NCBI GenBank assembly: GCA_021234155.1
Contig: JAJEKV010000046.1
Coordinates: forward strand, 1,910,298-1,974,297
Direction: 5' to 3'
Source of the DNA: Isoetes taiwanensis
Lineage: Eukaryota; Streptophyta; Lycopodiopsida; Isoetales; Isoetaceae
Length of the DNA stretch: 64,000 nucleotides
Each line of letters starts with the position of its first letter. The first letter of the stretch is position 1. Positions 22,571 to 34,500 of the stretch are shown piece by piece. The notes under the pieces are model-generated. The model was not told the origin of the DNA, did not search any database, and saw only the letters and a list, made by a program, of their open reading frames with translations. Made by a program: the position numbers and the translations under genes.

Positions 22571-24240
22571 ATTGAAGAACCGAGCAATGAACAATACAAA
22601 AAGTTCATGCAAATTTACAAAGAATTACAGGGAAGCCACATACATGGGGTGGAATGGCCCCGGAACCCGGGCAAAGGGCTTATTATTATCAGATATAAAG
22701 GGGAGGATGTTAATTGAAAGAGCTTCTCGGATTATTATAAAACTCCCGATGAGAAAGCAGAGGCCAGTTCTTCTAGACCCAAGAGAAAGCATAGGCAAAT
22801 CCAACCTGATCAGAAAGAAAATAGTAAAAGTGATAGGGATGATGAAGATGATAGGAAAAACCAAATTAGGTTCCTCTAGACCACATTCAATATGAACTCA
22901 CAATCAAAACGAAAAAAGTAGAGCAATGTTCTGAGACCAAAACATGTCATTGCAGGTATGTTCAATTATTAGTTGTGTTACAACAGAAAAAAATCTCAAG
23001 CTTGACCTAGATTGTTTCTATCAACACAGAAAAGGTAACCTCAAATCCACTTCAAGAATCAGGTATGCCTACTACCATTTTGCATCATGTTGGCTGTATT
23101 GTCATGTTGTGTCTCTATGATGCCATCATTTGGGGGCATTTTCGCAATGGATGAATGATAGATGAGGGGTAGTCTGTGAGTGGTGAGTTGTTGGCATGTG
23201 TGCTAATAGTGTTTTATCCACCATGTCCCACACCACACCCCCCACCATCTCCCACCACTACACTCTACCATCTCCCCCACCACCACACTCCACCATGTCC
23301 CACACCACACTCCACCACCACCACCACACTCCACCACCACCACACCCACCACCACCACTCCACCATGTCCCACACCACACCCCTCCACCACACTCCACCA
23401 CCACCACACTCCTCCACCACCACCACACCACACCACCACACTCCACCATGTACTCCCACACCACACTCCACCACCACCACACTCCACCACCATCACACAC
23501 TGCACCACCACACTCCACCACCACCAAACCCCCCACCACCACACCCCATCACCACGCCTCCACCATGTCCCACACCACACTCCACCACCACAACAACACA
23601 CCACATACCCACCACCACCACCACACCACCACCATCACACACCACCACCACCACACTCCACCACCCTGCACAATGTCCCACCACTCCTTGCTACCACCAC
23701 AGCGTGTTGTGTGGTGTGTACTGTGCAGCTTATGTTGTGTGGTATGTGGTGGTGTGTAGAGAGTACCTTGTGTTGTGTGGTGTGTGATTGTGGTCTTCCA
23801 TCAGTACGTGGCTTACTATGTTAGGAGGCTGACATATATTTAGTGTTTTGTTTTGCAGACTATGGCAGACTTGTGAAGGAATGGTTGGCTGCAACATCGG
23901 CTAAGTTTGATAGATGCAAGCAACGATTGCAAAAAAAGGATAGGAAAAAATGATATCAAAAGAAAGATTGAGTTGATGGAGCATAAAGCATCGTGAAATT
24001 AGAGCCTGATTTGCACGATGGCAATCAATTATGACAAAGAAATCGAAAGCAGAGGGTGTTCGGGTTGCTTAACTAAAGGATGAAGAGCTAAATGGTACGT
24101 TGTTGCCCGGGCTGAATCAATTAAATAAGGAACTATAAACTGAAATTGAGCTAAAGGCATGTGAATACTTCATCGCTGAGCTGCAACCTCTAATGCAAAG
24201 ATTTGAGATTTTTTACGGCGTGAGTGGTCATGACACTCCC
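22571..24240 (+). pseudogene. Decayed multi-exon gene, charged/coiled-coil-like protein
   Basis: Three exon-like blocks are seen. 22571-22869 follows a good acceptor (TTGTACAG) and ends at a possible donor; it encodes NEQYKKFMQIYKELQ, then a long Lys/Arg/Asp-rich tail, with one in-frame TGA. 23030-23062 is flanked by AG and GT. 23863 to about 24240 follows TTTTGCAG and encodes GRLVKEWLAATSAKF, then a helix-rich stretch ending ACEYFIAELQPLMQRFEI, with stops and frame changes. Intron phases do not all agree, and a 480-bp satellite sits between the last two blocks. I do not recognise the protein. It may be the 5' part of the same dead locus as the FCP1-like fragment downstream, or a separate gene copy. 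Confidence 0.45.
23218..23702 (+). repeat. CCACCACAC satellite, C-rich orientation
   Basis: About 480 bp of degenerate CCACCACCACACT / CCACCATGTCCCACACCACA units. The right end carries a non-repetitive tag (GCACAATGTCC ... TTGCTACCACCACA), which also marks the inverted copy at 30.8 kb. Long ORFs here are artefacts of the repeat. Confidence 0.9.
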
Positions 24241-25150
24241 TTTAGATCCCGTGACTTCCAATGCTTCGAAGGCGTAAGAAGAGGGTGATGAAGGTTGTCC
24301 ATTTGTGGGCCGGTTCCTAAAAATGGGAGGGTAAAAATTTGCCTGTTATGATAGCAGAATCGATCCACCAAATATCACATTCCATGTCTATCACACCATT
24401 TGAGGTAAATATTATCATCATTCTAACCTCGTCTAAAGACTCTATTGATTTTGAATTTGTTTTTACGAGACACTCTAGAACTCCGCTGCGAGCCCCGTTT
24501 ATTGCCTTACATTATATGCGAGACATGGCTTTTGGCTTTTGGTGTTCGAGTGGTACCACAAGAACCAATATACACAAGTGAGTGCCAGAACTAATGTTTA
24601 CCGATGTTGTCACGGGTCTATTGACTTAGTGTTTGCGAGAATTCGTAAATTTGAGACCAAGGATATCAATGCTTATCCACTCGATCAGTTATGAGACTGC
24701 AAGATACATCTTGGGTGCACCTAGAATTCACCTCATTTGATACTTCTAAGTCAATCTCAACTGCCGACAGCGTGGAGAATCCAAAACGAAATTTGGATAG
24801 TGAACTGAATGCAGTCGTATTAAGTAAGTACCGATGCCACATACATGATTTATTTTTTTTGTATTTTTCTTTGGTCTTCCTCATTTCAATTATGTTACAG
24901 AGATAAATGCTACTGCAACTGGAAGCCATCATGAAGAGATTCCTAGTGCATCTGTTTTAAGGGGGAAAATTAATTCCTTTGAGATTCATTCTGCACGGGA
25001 TCCTTCACCATAAAAACGTTTTGCTGCTGAACATGAGCCAAATGCGAATGCAAGTGATGAAGTTGACAAAGAAACCCCGGATCCTGGACAAGATACAGAC
25101 TGCTCATCGAGTCCAATACAACCTCAACCAAGAAAAACCAAGAGGTTAAC
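24241..25150. other. Degenerate possibly coding stretch before the LINE
   Basis: Scattered open segments occur (for example ISHSMSITPFEVNIIIIL near 24370). A hydrophilic stretch (EHEPNANASDEVDKETP) lies at 25030-25090. Stops break all frames. It may be the interior of the locus that continues as the FCP1-like fragment after the LINE; this is not recognised as any family. Confidence 0.3.
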
Positions 25151-25153
25151 TGA

Positions 25154-26850
25154 TTTTTTTTTTTTGAAGGACTTGAGCCTTTATTATCCAGAGAAAGTTA
25201 CAGAGTACAATGGGGACTAATAACTCAGTGGAGAGAATGTCCACCAGAGCAAAACCACCCCACTCAAATACAACATCTAAACAATATAAAGAGCAAGCAA
25301 AAACTCATAAGTAAGTATGAATCTGAAGATAGTGCTCCCAAAACGACTCTTCACCTCATTAGCAATTGATGAGCACTGAATGCTTTGACAATTAGTTGTT
25401 GGGCATCAAGAAGGATCGTGCATGACGAACAAGCAAGACCTTTGAATATGAGAAGGTTCCTTCTTTTCCAAATGGACCAAATGATCCATCACGAAGCCAA
25501 ATGAAACGCTCTTTTGCCAAAGTATCCCAACTACTTGGATAGACCGCTAATAACACCTTACGGCTATTCAAATTGCAATGAAAGAGGCCTTGAAGCCACA
25601 ACCAAGCATGCACGACATGTCTACAGTGAAGCAATGCTCAATTGTCTCGTCCTCCGTGCACATAAGGGACAAAGTGCAAAATACCTCACGGGATAATTTG
25701 TGCACCCAGAATATTAACGCGCAAACAACGATGAGTGACTTGCCACCATAAAAGCAGATACTTTGGGATGGAGTAGTTTATCCCATACCCATTTCCATCG
25801 CTCGTCGATCCTCTTAGAATGACCAAAGGCCACTTGGACGAAGGAGGCAAGACGTCAAGATCAAGCAAGACCTTGTACATGGAATTCACCAACTTATCCG
25901 CTTTGACATGCTCATGAACTACCCAAGGTGGGGGTCATCCACTTGTGCTTTCTTGGAGGAAGAATTGAAGACACCTTTCGCTAAATAGCTCGATCCCACC
26001 TTAAAAGGAGGAACTTAGCTCTAAACTCTTCCTATGTCAAGAATCGCTTTTGATTATTATACCAATCGGATACCATATGCACACCCTCGCTCTCCATCGA
26101 TCTTTGCGTCCGATGGGTGGATGAAGCTACCCAGAGGACCACCGTCCAATGGAATCCACCAACAACTTGCGGTAGTGCTAGTGTGCGCAAGATGGTGAAA
26201 TGAAACGTAGATTGTAATGGGTCTCCCATGCAACTAGCGGGTCCCTCTAAGAAATGGGACGCATTGGGGTGTATGCGATTGCCGGTGGATAAAAGCGAGC
26301 CTAGGGGAAAAGTGGCCTAAGAGACCGAGACCCAAAAGAAATGCACATTTGCAAAGATCGATAAACAAGGCGGGAACCGGGGACTCATCCACATTATTCA
26401 AAATTCTCCAAATAAACTTAGAAAACATCACCTTGCTTTTGCAAAAGAAAATTGATCATTCCAAGGCGCCAAAATGCTTTGGCAACATGCACTTTTCCCA
26501 GCCTGACTTTGTGCCTGGCACCCTCCTCTCTGTTCCCCCGGATGAAGTTCCTAACAACCCCGGCGAGAAGTTGTATCTTTATTTGTGGAGCCAACATGAG
26601 CAAAGCCATATACACATGGGTGCCGCCCAAAAACCCGACTTAGCCACAACAATTAGCCCGCCATGGAAAGCATTTGTGGACCACGAGAAAAGGTGCTTTT
26701 CCAAGCCCTTAATCATCCGCCTCCCCACGCATCTCGATGAGATATGAACACCTACATGGAATGAGAAGTTTGGTTGCTTTACCATGGGGAAGGATCCTCC
26801 ATGGATGGCTGCCTACATTGTGGAACTAGAGAGTCCAATGCCCATAGTGC
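25154..26850 (-). mobile_element. 5'-truncated L1-type LINE (antisense)
   Basis: Read on the minus strand, this carries the C-terminal half of a plant LINE ORF2: a CMLPKHFGAL / FSKFIWRIL block near 26400-26500, then WWQVTHRCLRVNIL near 25700-25760, and a Cys-His zinc-binding block, LCTEDETIEHCF, near 25640-25680 (the RT zinc-binding domain at the end of such polymerases). Frames change several times. A T-run at about 25154-25168 on the plus strand is the poly(A) tail of the antisense element. The 5' end is uncertain, and no target duplication was found by eye. Confidence 0.7.
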
Positions 26851-26860
26851 TGCATAATCT

Positions 26861-27400
26861 GAAATTCTCCTTGTTCTAGATCTTAATGGGGTTTTAGGCA
26901 AGTTTTTATGACTTGAAAGAGAGGATCCCTACATGGTAGAGCTGAAGTGACCCTCCGAAATTGAACCTTCAAAAGGCAACAATTTCTAGGCTTTTGGATT
27001 ACGGGGAGTTCTTAGAATGGTGTTTTTCAAAATTTGAGATTGCATTGTGGTCGGCATGGCTAAGAGTAATGTTGACTTATTGATGAGAAAGTTGTTGCTG
27101 AGGGAATATAAGGCAGATTTCTTTTTTATTTGGAATCGGGATGGGCGCACCAACACAAAATTAAAAGTGGTTAATAAGCCAATTTTCCTTAAGGATCTGT
27201 CCAAAGTGTACGTAAATCTTTGGAAATACCAAGTGAAAAATACATTGTTGATAGATGACATCGATATAAGGGGTTACGCCAACCCGGTAGAACACAATGA
27301 TATATCCAAATAGTTTTGCTCCTAGCCGGGTTGGATTCCAATTTCCTTTTGGAGCAACTCAAACTATGGTTGGAAGAACTTCGGCTCCGTAAAGTGTGCC
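26861..27400 (+). pseudogene. FCP1/HAD-type phosphatase-like fragment
   Basis: Blocks in order: EILLVLDLNGVLGKF (26861-26905; the DxDGT-like catalytic motif of HAD enzymes, here DLNG as in many plant FCP1-like proteins), DYGEFLEWCFSKFEIALWS (26998 on), then a single open frame (27056-27313) with KLLLREYKADFFFIW, KPIFLKDLSKVY and NTLLIDD, the second conserved acidic motif. The DSPYKALLNP segment expected next is altered. Then comes FLLEQLKLWLEEL. Family members dephosphorylate proteins such as the RNA polymerase II tail. Stops and frameshifts separate the blocks and no introns intervene, so it is a processed or captured copy. Confidence 0.7.
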
Positions 27401-27614
27401 AACTTATGTGAAGGAATATCAAATGTGGAACATGTGGGATTCACGAAGAGTCGCACAACCTGCATGAAAATGCTCGACAAGTATTTTCATAAATGAATCT
27501 TCTAAAACTCTTTGAAAGTCAATATAAGTAAAAAAAAAATTCTATGATATATGTTGTATTTTTTCAATTTAAAATATTTGAATGGATTGTGAGCAAATGT
27601 TCGTGTGTGTTTAG

Positions 27615-28335
27615 AACTAGAGATGATAGAGCTTGGCAGTCCCCTGCTTCATCTAAAGCCACATACACATTTGGAAGTGGTGTGAGTGGAATCAAATCTG
27701 TCGTGATTAGCTCCACCGGCATCAAAATTTTGGAAGCCGATACTTAATGGTTCAATGATCAATTGATCCTCCTCTTCAAGGTGATACTTTCATCCGATTT
27801 GTGATCATAGGGATTGTGCCATCATATGCATATGTTTGCGGATACATGGAATACTACTTGATGCTCCAAGGAATGAGCCATCCTTTCATTTCTTTGACCC
27901 TCTTTTTCACTTGACATTGTCCAAGGACACAAATAGTTATAAAACAATAAGGAAAAATGTAAACGGATAAGTGCGGTACATGTTTGTGCTGCTTGTGATG
28001 GACATCAGCGGACTGTTCCCGATTGTAAGCCCGCTGCGTGTCGCCCGCGGAACATATAAACTAGGGATTGTCACTTTTGATAGTTTCGGGCTTGCATGGC
28101 GGCGGACATATTGAGAGGTTAGTGCTTGCTCATTACATTTTCTTTGTTGTAGCACAATGACAACAAACTTTGAATGCGAGGTTCCTGGAATTGCTTGGAC
28201 ACAATAATTTCGCCTTTTACAACCTCGGATGTTGTGAAAATTTATAGAACGCCTCTTCAAACCGATGGTCATTCATGTGGCCTACCGTATGTTCGTTTAT
28301 GCACAAATTTGTGAGGGGATACTTGAAAGGAGGAA
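27615..28335 (+). pseudogene. Ulp1/C48-type protease-like fragment
   Basis: After an intron-like AG (GTGTGTTTAG near 27610) an open stretch runs to ILEADT-stop-WFNDQLI, resembling the WLNDxxI start of Ulp1 cysteine proteases (SUMO/ubiquitin-like deconjugases). About 550 bp on, RTPLQTDGHSCGL (near 28245-28285) resembles the QxDxxxCG motif with the catalytic Cys. The His and Asp blocks between are not clear. Ulp1 domains occur in host genes and in some plant Mutator-type transposons, and either source is possible. Stops make it non-functional. Confidence 0.45.
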
Positions 28336-28339
28336 TATA

Positions 28340-28880
28340 TTGTTGCGATCTAGTAAGTCAACTCAAATCAACAAAACAAACCAAACTACATTTATTGACA
28401 AAAGTGTGGTTAGCGCAGGTTGTGGACATTTGAGACCGGGGATCTAGTTGATGTTAGAGTGTTCATGCTTTGAAATTTTAAGATAAGAAGCAACAAAATT
28501 TTGGGCCTGGGGAGGAACATATGTATTGGGAAGTATGTAGGTGCATGAATCACCTTGTACTTTAAAATCCTTTGTATATCTTTCTTATGTACATAATTGT
28601 TATTCTTGTAACCTCGATTCATTTGAATGAAAATTCATATTCAATTCATCTCACAAACAAAGGAATCAAGTGTTGGAAAATTCAAATCTTCATAAGAAAT
28701 CAAGACAAACTAATTTTCACAACCGAGCACAAAACTTGAGATGAGTTAGAAAATTAGAATGGTTTTACATTTCATCATCATCGAAAAGAACTTGAGGGTA
28801 AGTGCGTAAAATTTTCTCCTCATCTAAAGGATCCGACCTATATACGATCTGTGTTGATCTTTAATTGGTGGCATGAAGTC
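28340..28880. other. AT-rich stretch, no feature recognised
   Basis: Nothing is recognised on either strand. Confidence 0.4.
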
Positions 28881-28899
28881 CGATTGCAGTTTTGTTTGT

Positions 28900-30220
28900 G
28901 AATACTATGCCTAAAGCTCTTCTTCAAAAGATCATGGTGGATGGTTGATCTTTAGCCCTTCTTGTAATACATATATTCTATGACACTATCACGGCGTGAG
29001 GTGCCATGTTCCATTGAGTTGGAAGTCTTTCTCCACTATCCATTTTGGTTTTGTGCACACGAATCAAAATTCAGAACCCTCCCTCATTCCCTTTGAACAG
29101 CGACGACCAAATTATCACCAACTCTAAGTGCCTCTGCTAACATCGTGGGATTGGAGAACAAGGATCACGGATTCACGGTCTCAATGTCGGCATGCACATT
29201 GGAGGATGATACAATAACTTGAAGTTTCCAATCATCAATATAGTGTTTGTTTACACAAGCAGTCCCACATACCATCAAGCAATAGGCGCATAAGCATGAA
29301 AGTTCCCTTATTATTGCAACTACAATGGAGATTCGGGGATTGAATGCATGTACACAATAGATCGCCTAGTGTCCAAAAAATCCTTTACGCACCTTATGCT
29401 TTCTTTCTATCTATATCCTCCACCTTGACTTCCCAAAAGAACCTTTTTTATATTCTTCCTTCTTGCGGTTTGGGATGTGTTTCATCCACTGGGATGTTCC
29501 ACAAGTAAACATCTCTTCGACGGCTTCTACCCTTTGTATGGCATTACCCAATTTTATCTTTGGCGTATTTTAATTGGGGTTGTCTTTAACCATCTTTTCA
29601 ACTCCGGTGACTTTGCCAAAATTGTTCACCTTTCCCCGTGGTTAGAACCAAAAATTCCACATTTATATAGACATCGATTGTGGTTTGTGTACCTAGCCAC
29701 AAAGTAAAATGATCTAAAAGCCTTGAATTGAGATACCGCACCATCCGAAAACACATAATGTCTCTTTGGCACCCTTCTTTCGCTTTGGATATTTGTGGTG
29801 CTTCATGAAGCCGATGTTACACGAACAAAGTATCGTGTTTCCTATCATCGATACATAGTAATGTGTTTCCTTGATAATCTCATCGCCACTTTCGGTCATC
29901 TTGATATGTTATTTGAACCAAAATGGTAATTTGGTTTATTGACCCCGCATCGGCGCACCTCCTCTTGTTCCTTGAATGTATAATTCTGCTGCAAAATCTA
30001 CTACCGAAAGACATGCATCTTTGGGGAGATTCTCCGGAAGCTCCTTAAATTGTTTTGCTGCCATTGGTTTTGAAATTATCGCGATTGGAAAGATTTTTTA
30101 AGCAGCTCTTCGGTTTATCCGAGCTCCTTGGGTTACGTCTCATTGTATGATGAGTGGGTCTCCTACCCGAACTTCGAGGCGTTGTCTTTTTCATAGTCAA
30201 TGTACTCCCATTTCACTTTC
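28900..30220 (-). pseudogene. Degenerate coding remnant, probably transposon-derived
   Basis: On the minus strand, segments such as GDNLVVAVQREMREGSEFWF and VCTKPKWIVEKDF (near 29020-29130), and GDEIIKETHYY (near 29860-29890), read as protein-like blocks amid stops. I recall similar blocks in uncharacterised proteins of seedless plants but cannot name the family. Fragmentation and antisense placement suggest a dead mobile element. Confidence 0.3.
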
Positions 30221-30785
30221 ACATTCGCCACTTTCTTCCATGGGGCAGATTTGAAACTGCTTGATTCCACCACGACTCACAATCTCAAGGATGCAGCTCT
30301 TGTGAAACTCATCTAATTCACTATTTGGACATAATATAGATCTCCACAAGCTTCTGTACTTATAATTTTATCTTTGGTGTGCCCGCGTGACCAAGTTCAT
30401 GTGATCTACAAACATCAGCGAGGTGCAAGTGCAATTCTTCGGATGTTTGGTTCTCATCTATTGAGTCCATCCACTAGCATTTGCATCCTCCGTGCTGAAT
30501 GCAGCAGCAACTATTGAAGTCCTTCAATTTCACAACAAACCGGGGTTTTAGCTTCTCAAAAAGCTCAAAGGCGAATCTTAATTCACGGATGTTGGTCCTT
30601 GAACCTCTTGAACAATAGCATCTGCATGAAATGAACACTAATTTGTTAGAATGTGTATACCACACCAAACCATGCACCGATACCATGCCCCACACTCATC
30701 ATATTCACCAGAGCGAGCACCTTAGTTACGTGTACATTACCACACACCCACCACACACCACACCATTCACCACACACCATACACC

Positions 30786-31390
30786 AAATGTGTGGTGGTA
30801 GCAAAAGTTGTAGGACATTGTGCGGGGTGGTGGAGTGTGGTGGTGGAGGTGGTGTGTTTGACTAAAACCAAATGCTATTAGCAATGATGATAACTTGTTC
30901 TAATGTTGCAAGGACATGTTTTGATATTGATGGAAGACTCAATTTGAGGCATACAATTGAGTGGTGGTGGTGGAGTGTGTGGTGGTGGTGGTGGTGGGTG
31001 GTGGGGGGGGGTGGTGTGGTGGTGGTATGATGTGGTGTGGTGGGTGTGGTGGTGGAGTGTGGTGGGGGGGTGTGTGGTGGTGGTGGTGTGTGGTGTGGTG
31101 TGGGGGGGTGTGGTGGTGGTGGTGTGGGTGTGGTGTTGTGGATTGTGGTGTGATGTGGGTGTGGTGGAGTGTGGTGGTGGTGGTGGGTGTGGTGGAGGGG
31201 TGTGGTGTGGTACATGGTTGAGTGTGGTGGTGGTGTGGTGTGTGGTGGTGGTGGTGGAGTGTGGTGGAGGGGGTGTGGGAGGGATATGGTGGAGTGTGGT
31301 GGTAATGGACAATGTGGTGCATGTGGTGGTGTAAAGATGTGGTGGTAGTCTATGGTGGTGGGATAGATGATGGGGTGTGGTGGGGTGAGG
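30786..31390 (-). repeat. CCACCACAC satellite, inverted copy
   Basis: G/T-rich GTGGTGGTG units at 30820-30860 and 30960-31385 are the reverse complement of the 23.2 kb satellite. The tag at 30793-30830 (TGGTAGCAAAAG ... GGACATTGTGC) matches the tag at the right end of the first copy, so the arrays are homologous in inverted orientation, not merely similar in composition. About 95 bp of unique sequence splits this array. Confidence 0.85.
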
Positions 31391-31399
31391 GGGAAGAAT

Positions 31400-33780
31400 A
31401 AATAAAATTGAATCCACATATCATACATTAACATGCACACATCTACATGACACCATAGACATACTTGCGCACCCACACCACACCACACCACACCATCATG
31501 ACACCACACCACATCACATTCACATCACTTTTTTATCCTATTTCGTTTGACATAAAAAATATGCATAGCTTTGCTCTCATAACATTTCTGAAATTCGTAC
31601 ACTCTGATATAGTGTGCTAATTTCGTTTTGGGGGGGGAGGGTTTTTGATGGTTTGGACTATGATTTTAAAATCGGTATTGTATAAAAATGGTATGATTTG
31701 CCATGTGGGAGGAGCTTGAGTGTTTTTGCTATTTTGGGTGGTTTTGGGCGCGCCTTTTTCATGGATGTTTTGCAAAGGCTCAGGGTGCAGTTATGGTTTG
31801 AGGATGAAAAGATAAGAATGAATGCCGTTTCTTTTTAGAAGCGGATCCCTAGCGAGGCGAGGGAAGCCGCGCTGGTGAGTTCGGTGGTTCAGGAGAAAGG
31901 CGAAGTTAGCTCCCCATCCCAATAGCAGCTTTGATTAAGCGCCCACGGGGAGATGCACTTGATGAGTAAAGGTGGCCAGTGCGGCAATTCTTGTGTGTCA
32001 CGGATTTGTGTTGCTAACAAAAAGTAAAAGCGAAATAATAAGGGTTTAGATCCCCTAGCTAGATCGGCCTGGCTTGATGAATCACAGTGCGTTAGATCGG
32101 CCTGGCGGGGTTAGCATGCGGCGGTGGATGCACGGCCACTGGCGGGGGTTAGCCCTTACTCCTGCATATCAGGCAAACAATGGGCCTCTTTTCCCCGGGG
32201 TTCCTCAGTTTGACCCTTTCTTAGCGATTCGAACTCGAATGGTCAATCACGCTTTCGAATACCTTTCGAATACTTTGATTTGGGAGGAATGCGGGAAGAA
32301 TCTGGCGAAGCCTACTGCGGTGAAGAATACCACGAAGCCGCTAACGGGGGTGATTTGCCAAGCCACGGGGAGACGATTGCCGCGATGCAACCATTTGCGG
32401 GCCGATGGGGTCAAGCTCATTCATTCATTAGGCACTCCACAGTCGCCTTCAATGGGTTTTGCATTTTTTTTTATTTATTTTTTTGCCACGAACCATTGGT
32501 GTTTTTGCACCATTGAAACTTTTTGGGGAATGCGTGTGTAAAAATTAAGTACCCTTGATGCGAGAATATTCCCTCGGATCAATGGTTTTGCAATAAAAGA
32601 TGAACAAATAGCGATAATACATGGAAAAAGCGAAATAACATTTGAAATTGCGTACACCACGATAATAATTACATTCCTCTTCTAATCATTAGAAAAGGAT
32701 CCGGGTCCCTAAATCCGGTTCCTGGCGTCTAATTTTTGGCATTTTATTCTCAAGCGAACAAGTTCATTCCGCAATGGGTAGGATGTTGGGAGCTCTCAAT
32801 GCGGTGCGACCTACCAGGTGTGAGCGAGGAGACCCACCGCATATGTTAACCGGGGCTGCATTGACCAATCTCGAAGGTGGATATGCCTAAATCCACTTCT
32901 TTCTTGAATTGAAGCCACCCCAACCCATACAAACAGCCCGGATCTTTGGGCCTTCAATGGCTATTTTTGGGGTCGATTGACGGGGCCGGAGCTTCGAGAC
33001 AAGGTCCATGACCTTATGTTACATCTTCGCGCAAAAGACAGCCCGCGCATTTGTTATTAGTCACTTGCTCGCCTCAAAGTCGCCACAACAACGGGAATTA
33101 CCGGCATGCGATTTGCGTTCTTACCACCAAAGGATGCGGGAAGGAATCGACAAAGCGATCCTGTTAAGTTCGGGATGACCGAGTAAAGTTTAGATGCTTT
33201 AGTGCGTAAAACGGTAATTTTGGATGCACGGTCGAACCAATCATACCAGCATTTCCTGCTGCTTAGGAAATGCATGTAAATTTAGTTCTTGGGTACAGAT
33301 CTTTCAATGGAAAGCCAAATTTTGTAAAGCCAAATTTTGTAAGATATGCTCCTTTTTTTAATATATTATACTTTCTAACAGAGCTGTACTTGAATTTGAC
33401 AAAAAATTGTCTTTATTCAACAAAAATTTGTACTTCTTAGGATCAGTTATATGTCATTCTCAAATATTTTTAGACTGTACACACACCCAGTAAAGGAATA
33501 CTCAATTCTGTCATGTTCTAAATATTCCAAACATTAAATATTATTTAGCTGCATTTCAGAGTCAACCACACACAATTCACATGCATACATTGCACCACAA
33601 TCACTGCACAACACAATAACCACCACATGCACCACCACACTAAGCACCATAACTAAGAAAACATGAATAAGAGAAATAAACTAACATGTGATTCCTCCAG
33701 ATAGTGGGCAGCATGTTCTTCTCTTACATTTCTCTCCAATCTTCTAGTTCTAACATTCTTTGTGTTAGGAGACACTCGGT
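31400..33780. other. Mixed intergenic block with a GC-richer core
   Basis: 31.8-33.3 kb is richer in G, C and CpG than its flanks, resembling the 5.7-8.8 kb block. The 155-codon ORF at 32074-32541 shows no domain and reads into a T-rich tract, so I do not call it a gene. A weak resemblance to the 5S rRNA start near 33238 is too short to count. Confidence 0.4.
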
Positions 33781-33784
33781 GTTC

Positions 33785-34500
33785 TCAATCCAAAATTTTA
33801 AATCTTTTCCATCGTTCATCACGAAATTGCATCGAATCTTTTAGCCCTCTTGTAGAAACCCATTTCCCACCATTGTAATCGATCTCTTCCCTCTTTTTTT
33901 TTTTGCCTTTGTAGGTTTCTTGGGGAACACCTAATACCTTTCCAAGATCTCGTTGGCTGATTTTGTCACTTATTTCGAGAATGCACGCGGCGTGGTACTG
34001 GACATTACAAAGGCAGCTATTCTTGGGTGCTAGGCGAGTCATTCTTCGGTAGAGAGTTTTCACGATCACGCATGGAGTCCCATAGACTCCCTTATAGCGA
34101 TGCTCTTGGCTTCCAAATCTTTTAATTCTTCACCTATGAATTTTTCCAATGTTTTATCCCTCAAAACTCAAGTAAATTTTGTTTCTTCATGCTATCCTCA
34201 ATTCTTTTTAGTGTTTTATGGAAAGCGTTAGCAAATCTGCTTTGCACTTCTTGATGAACCGGATCCTTCATGCCAGTCGCAAGCTCCAATTTTTCTTCTC
34301 TTCTTCTTTCCCGGGCGCCTTTTTCTTCAACATTTCTTCTTCCTTGGTTCTTCTTCGTTTTCTCCGCCCTGAAATGTCGGTTTTGTGGGCCAGATTACCT
34401 CATTGACATCCATATCCACAATGGATTGGAGCTTTGCAGAGGGGCCAAAAGAGCAGGACGTATGCAAAGAAACGCGGAAGGGGTCAAAGAATAGGAATTT
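33785..34500 (-). pseudogene. Degenerate coding remnant with basic DNA-binding-like features
   Basis: A minus-strand frame of 94 codons (33785-34069) includes GKVLGVPQETYKGKKKKREE and DERWKRFKI. Upstream in other frames lie FANAFHKTLKRIEDSMKKQN and a Lys/Glu-rich stretch. The order (charged helix, then Lys-rich and Trp-containing segment) recalls Myb/trihelix-like proteins encoded by some plant DNA transposons, but I cannot assign it. Confidence 0.25.

Noticed and set aside
23176-23787. Long Pro/His/Thr-rich ORFs in the CCACCACAC satellite
   Set aside because: Every frame of this repeat is stop-free, so the ORFs follow from composition.
23218-31390. CRISPR-like array in the satellite regions
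   Set aside because: Units are short, degenerate and contiguous without unique spacers, and the sequence is plant nuclear.
30862-31512. 216-codon Pro/His-rich minus-strand ORF
   Set aside because: Same satellite read on the other strand; not a gene.
32074-32541. 155-codon ORF at 32 kb
   Set aside because: No recognisable domain, ends in a T-rich tract, and a second frame overlaps it.
33238-33250. AATCATACCAGC resembling the 5S rRNA start
   Set aside because: Only about 11 bases match and the rest of 5S rRNA is absent.
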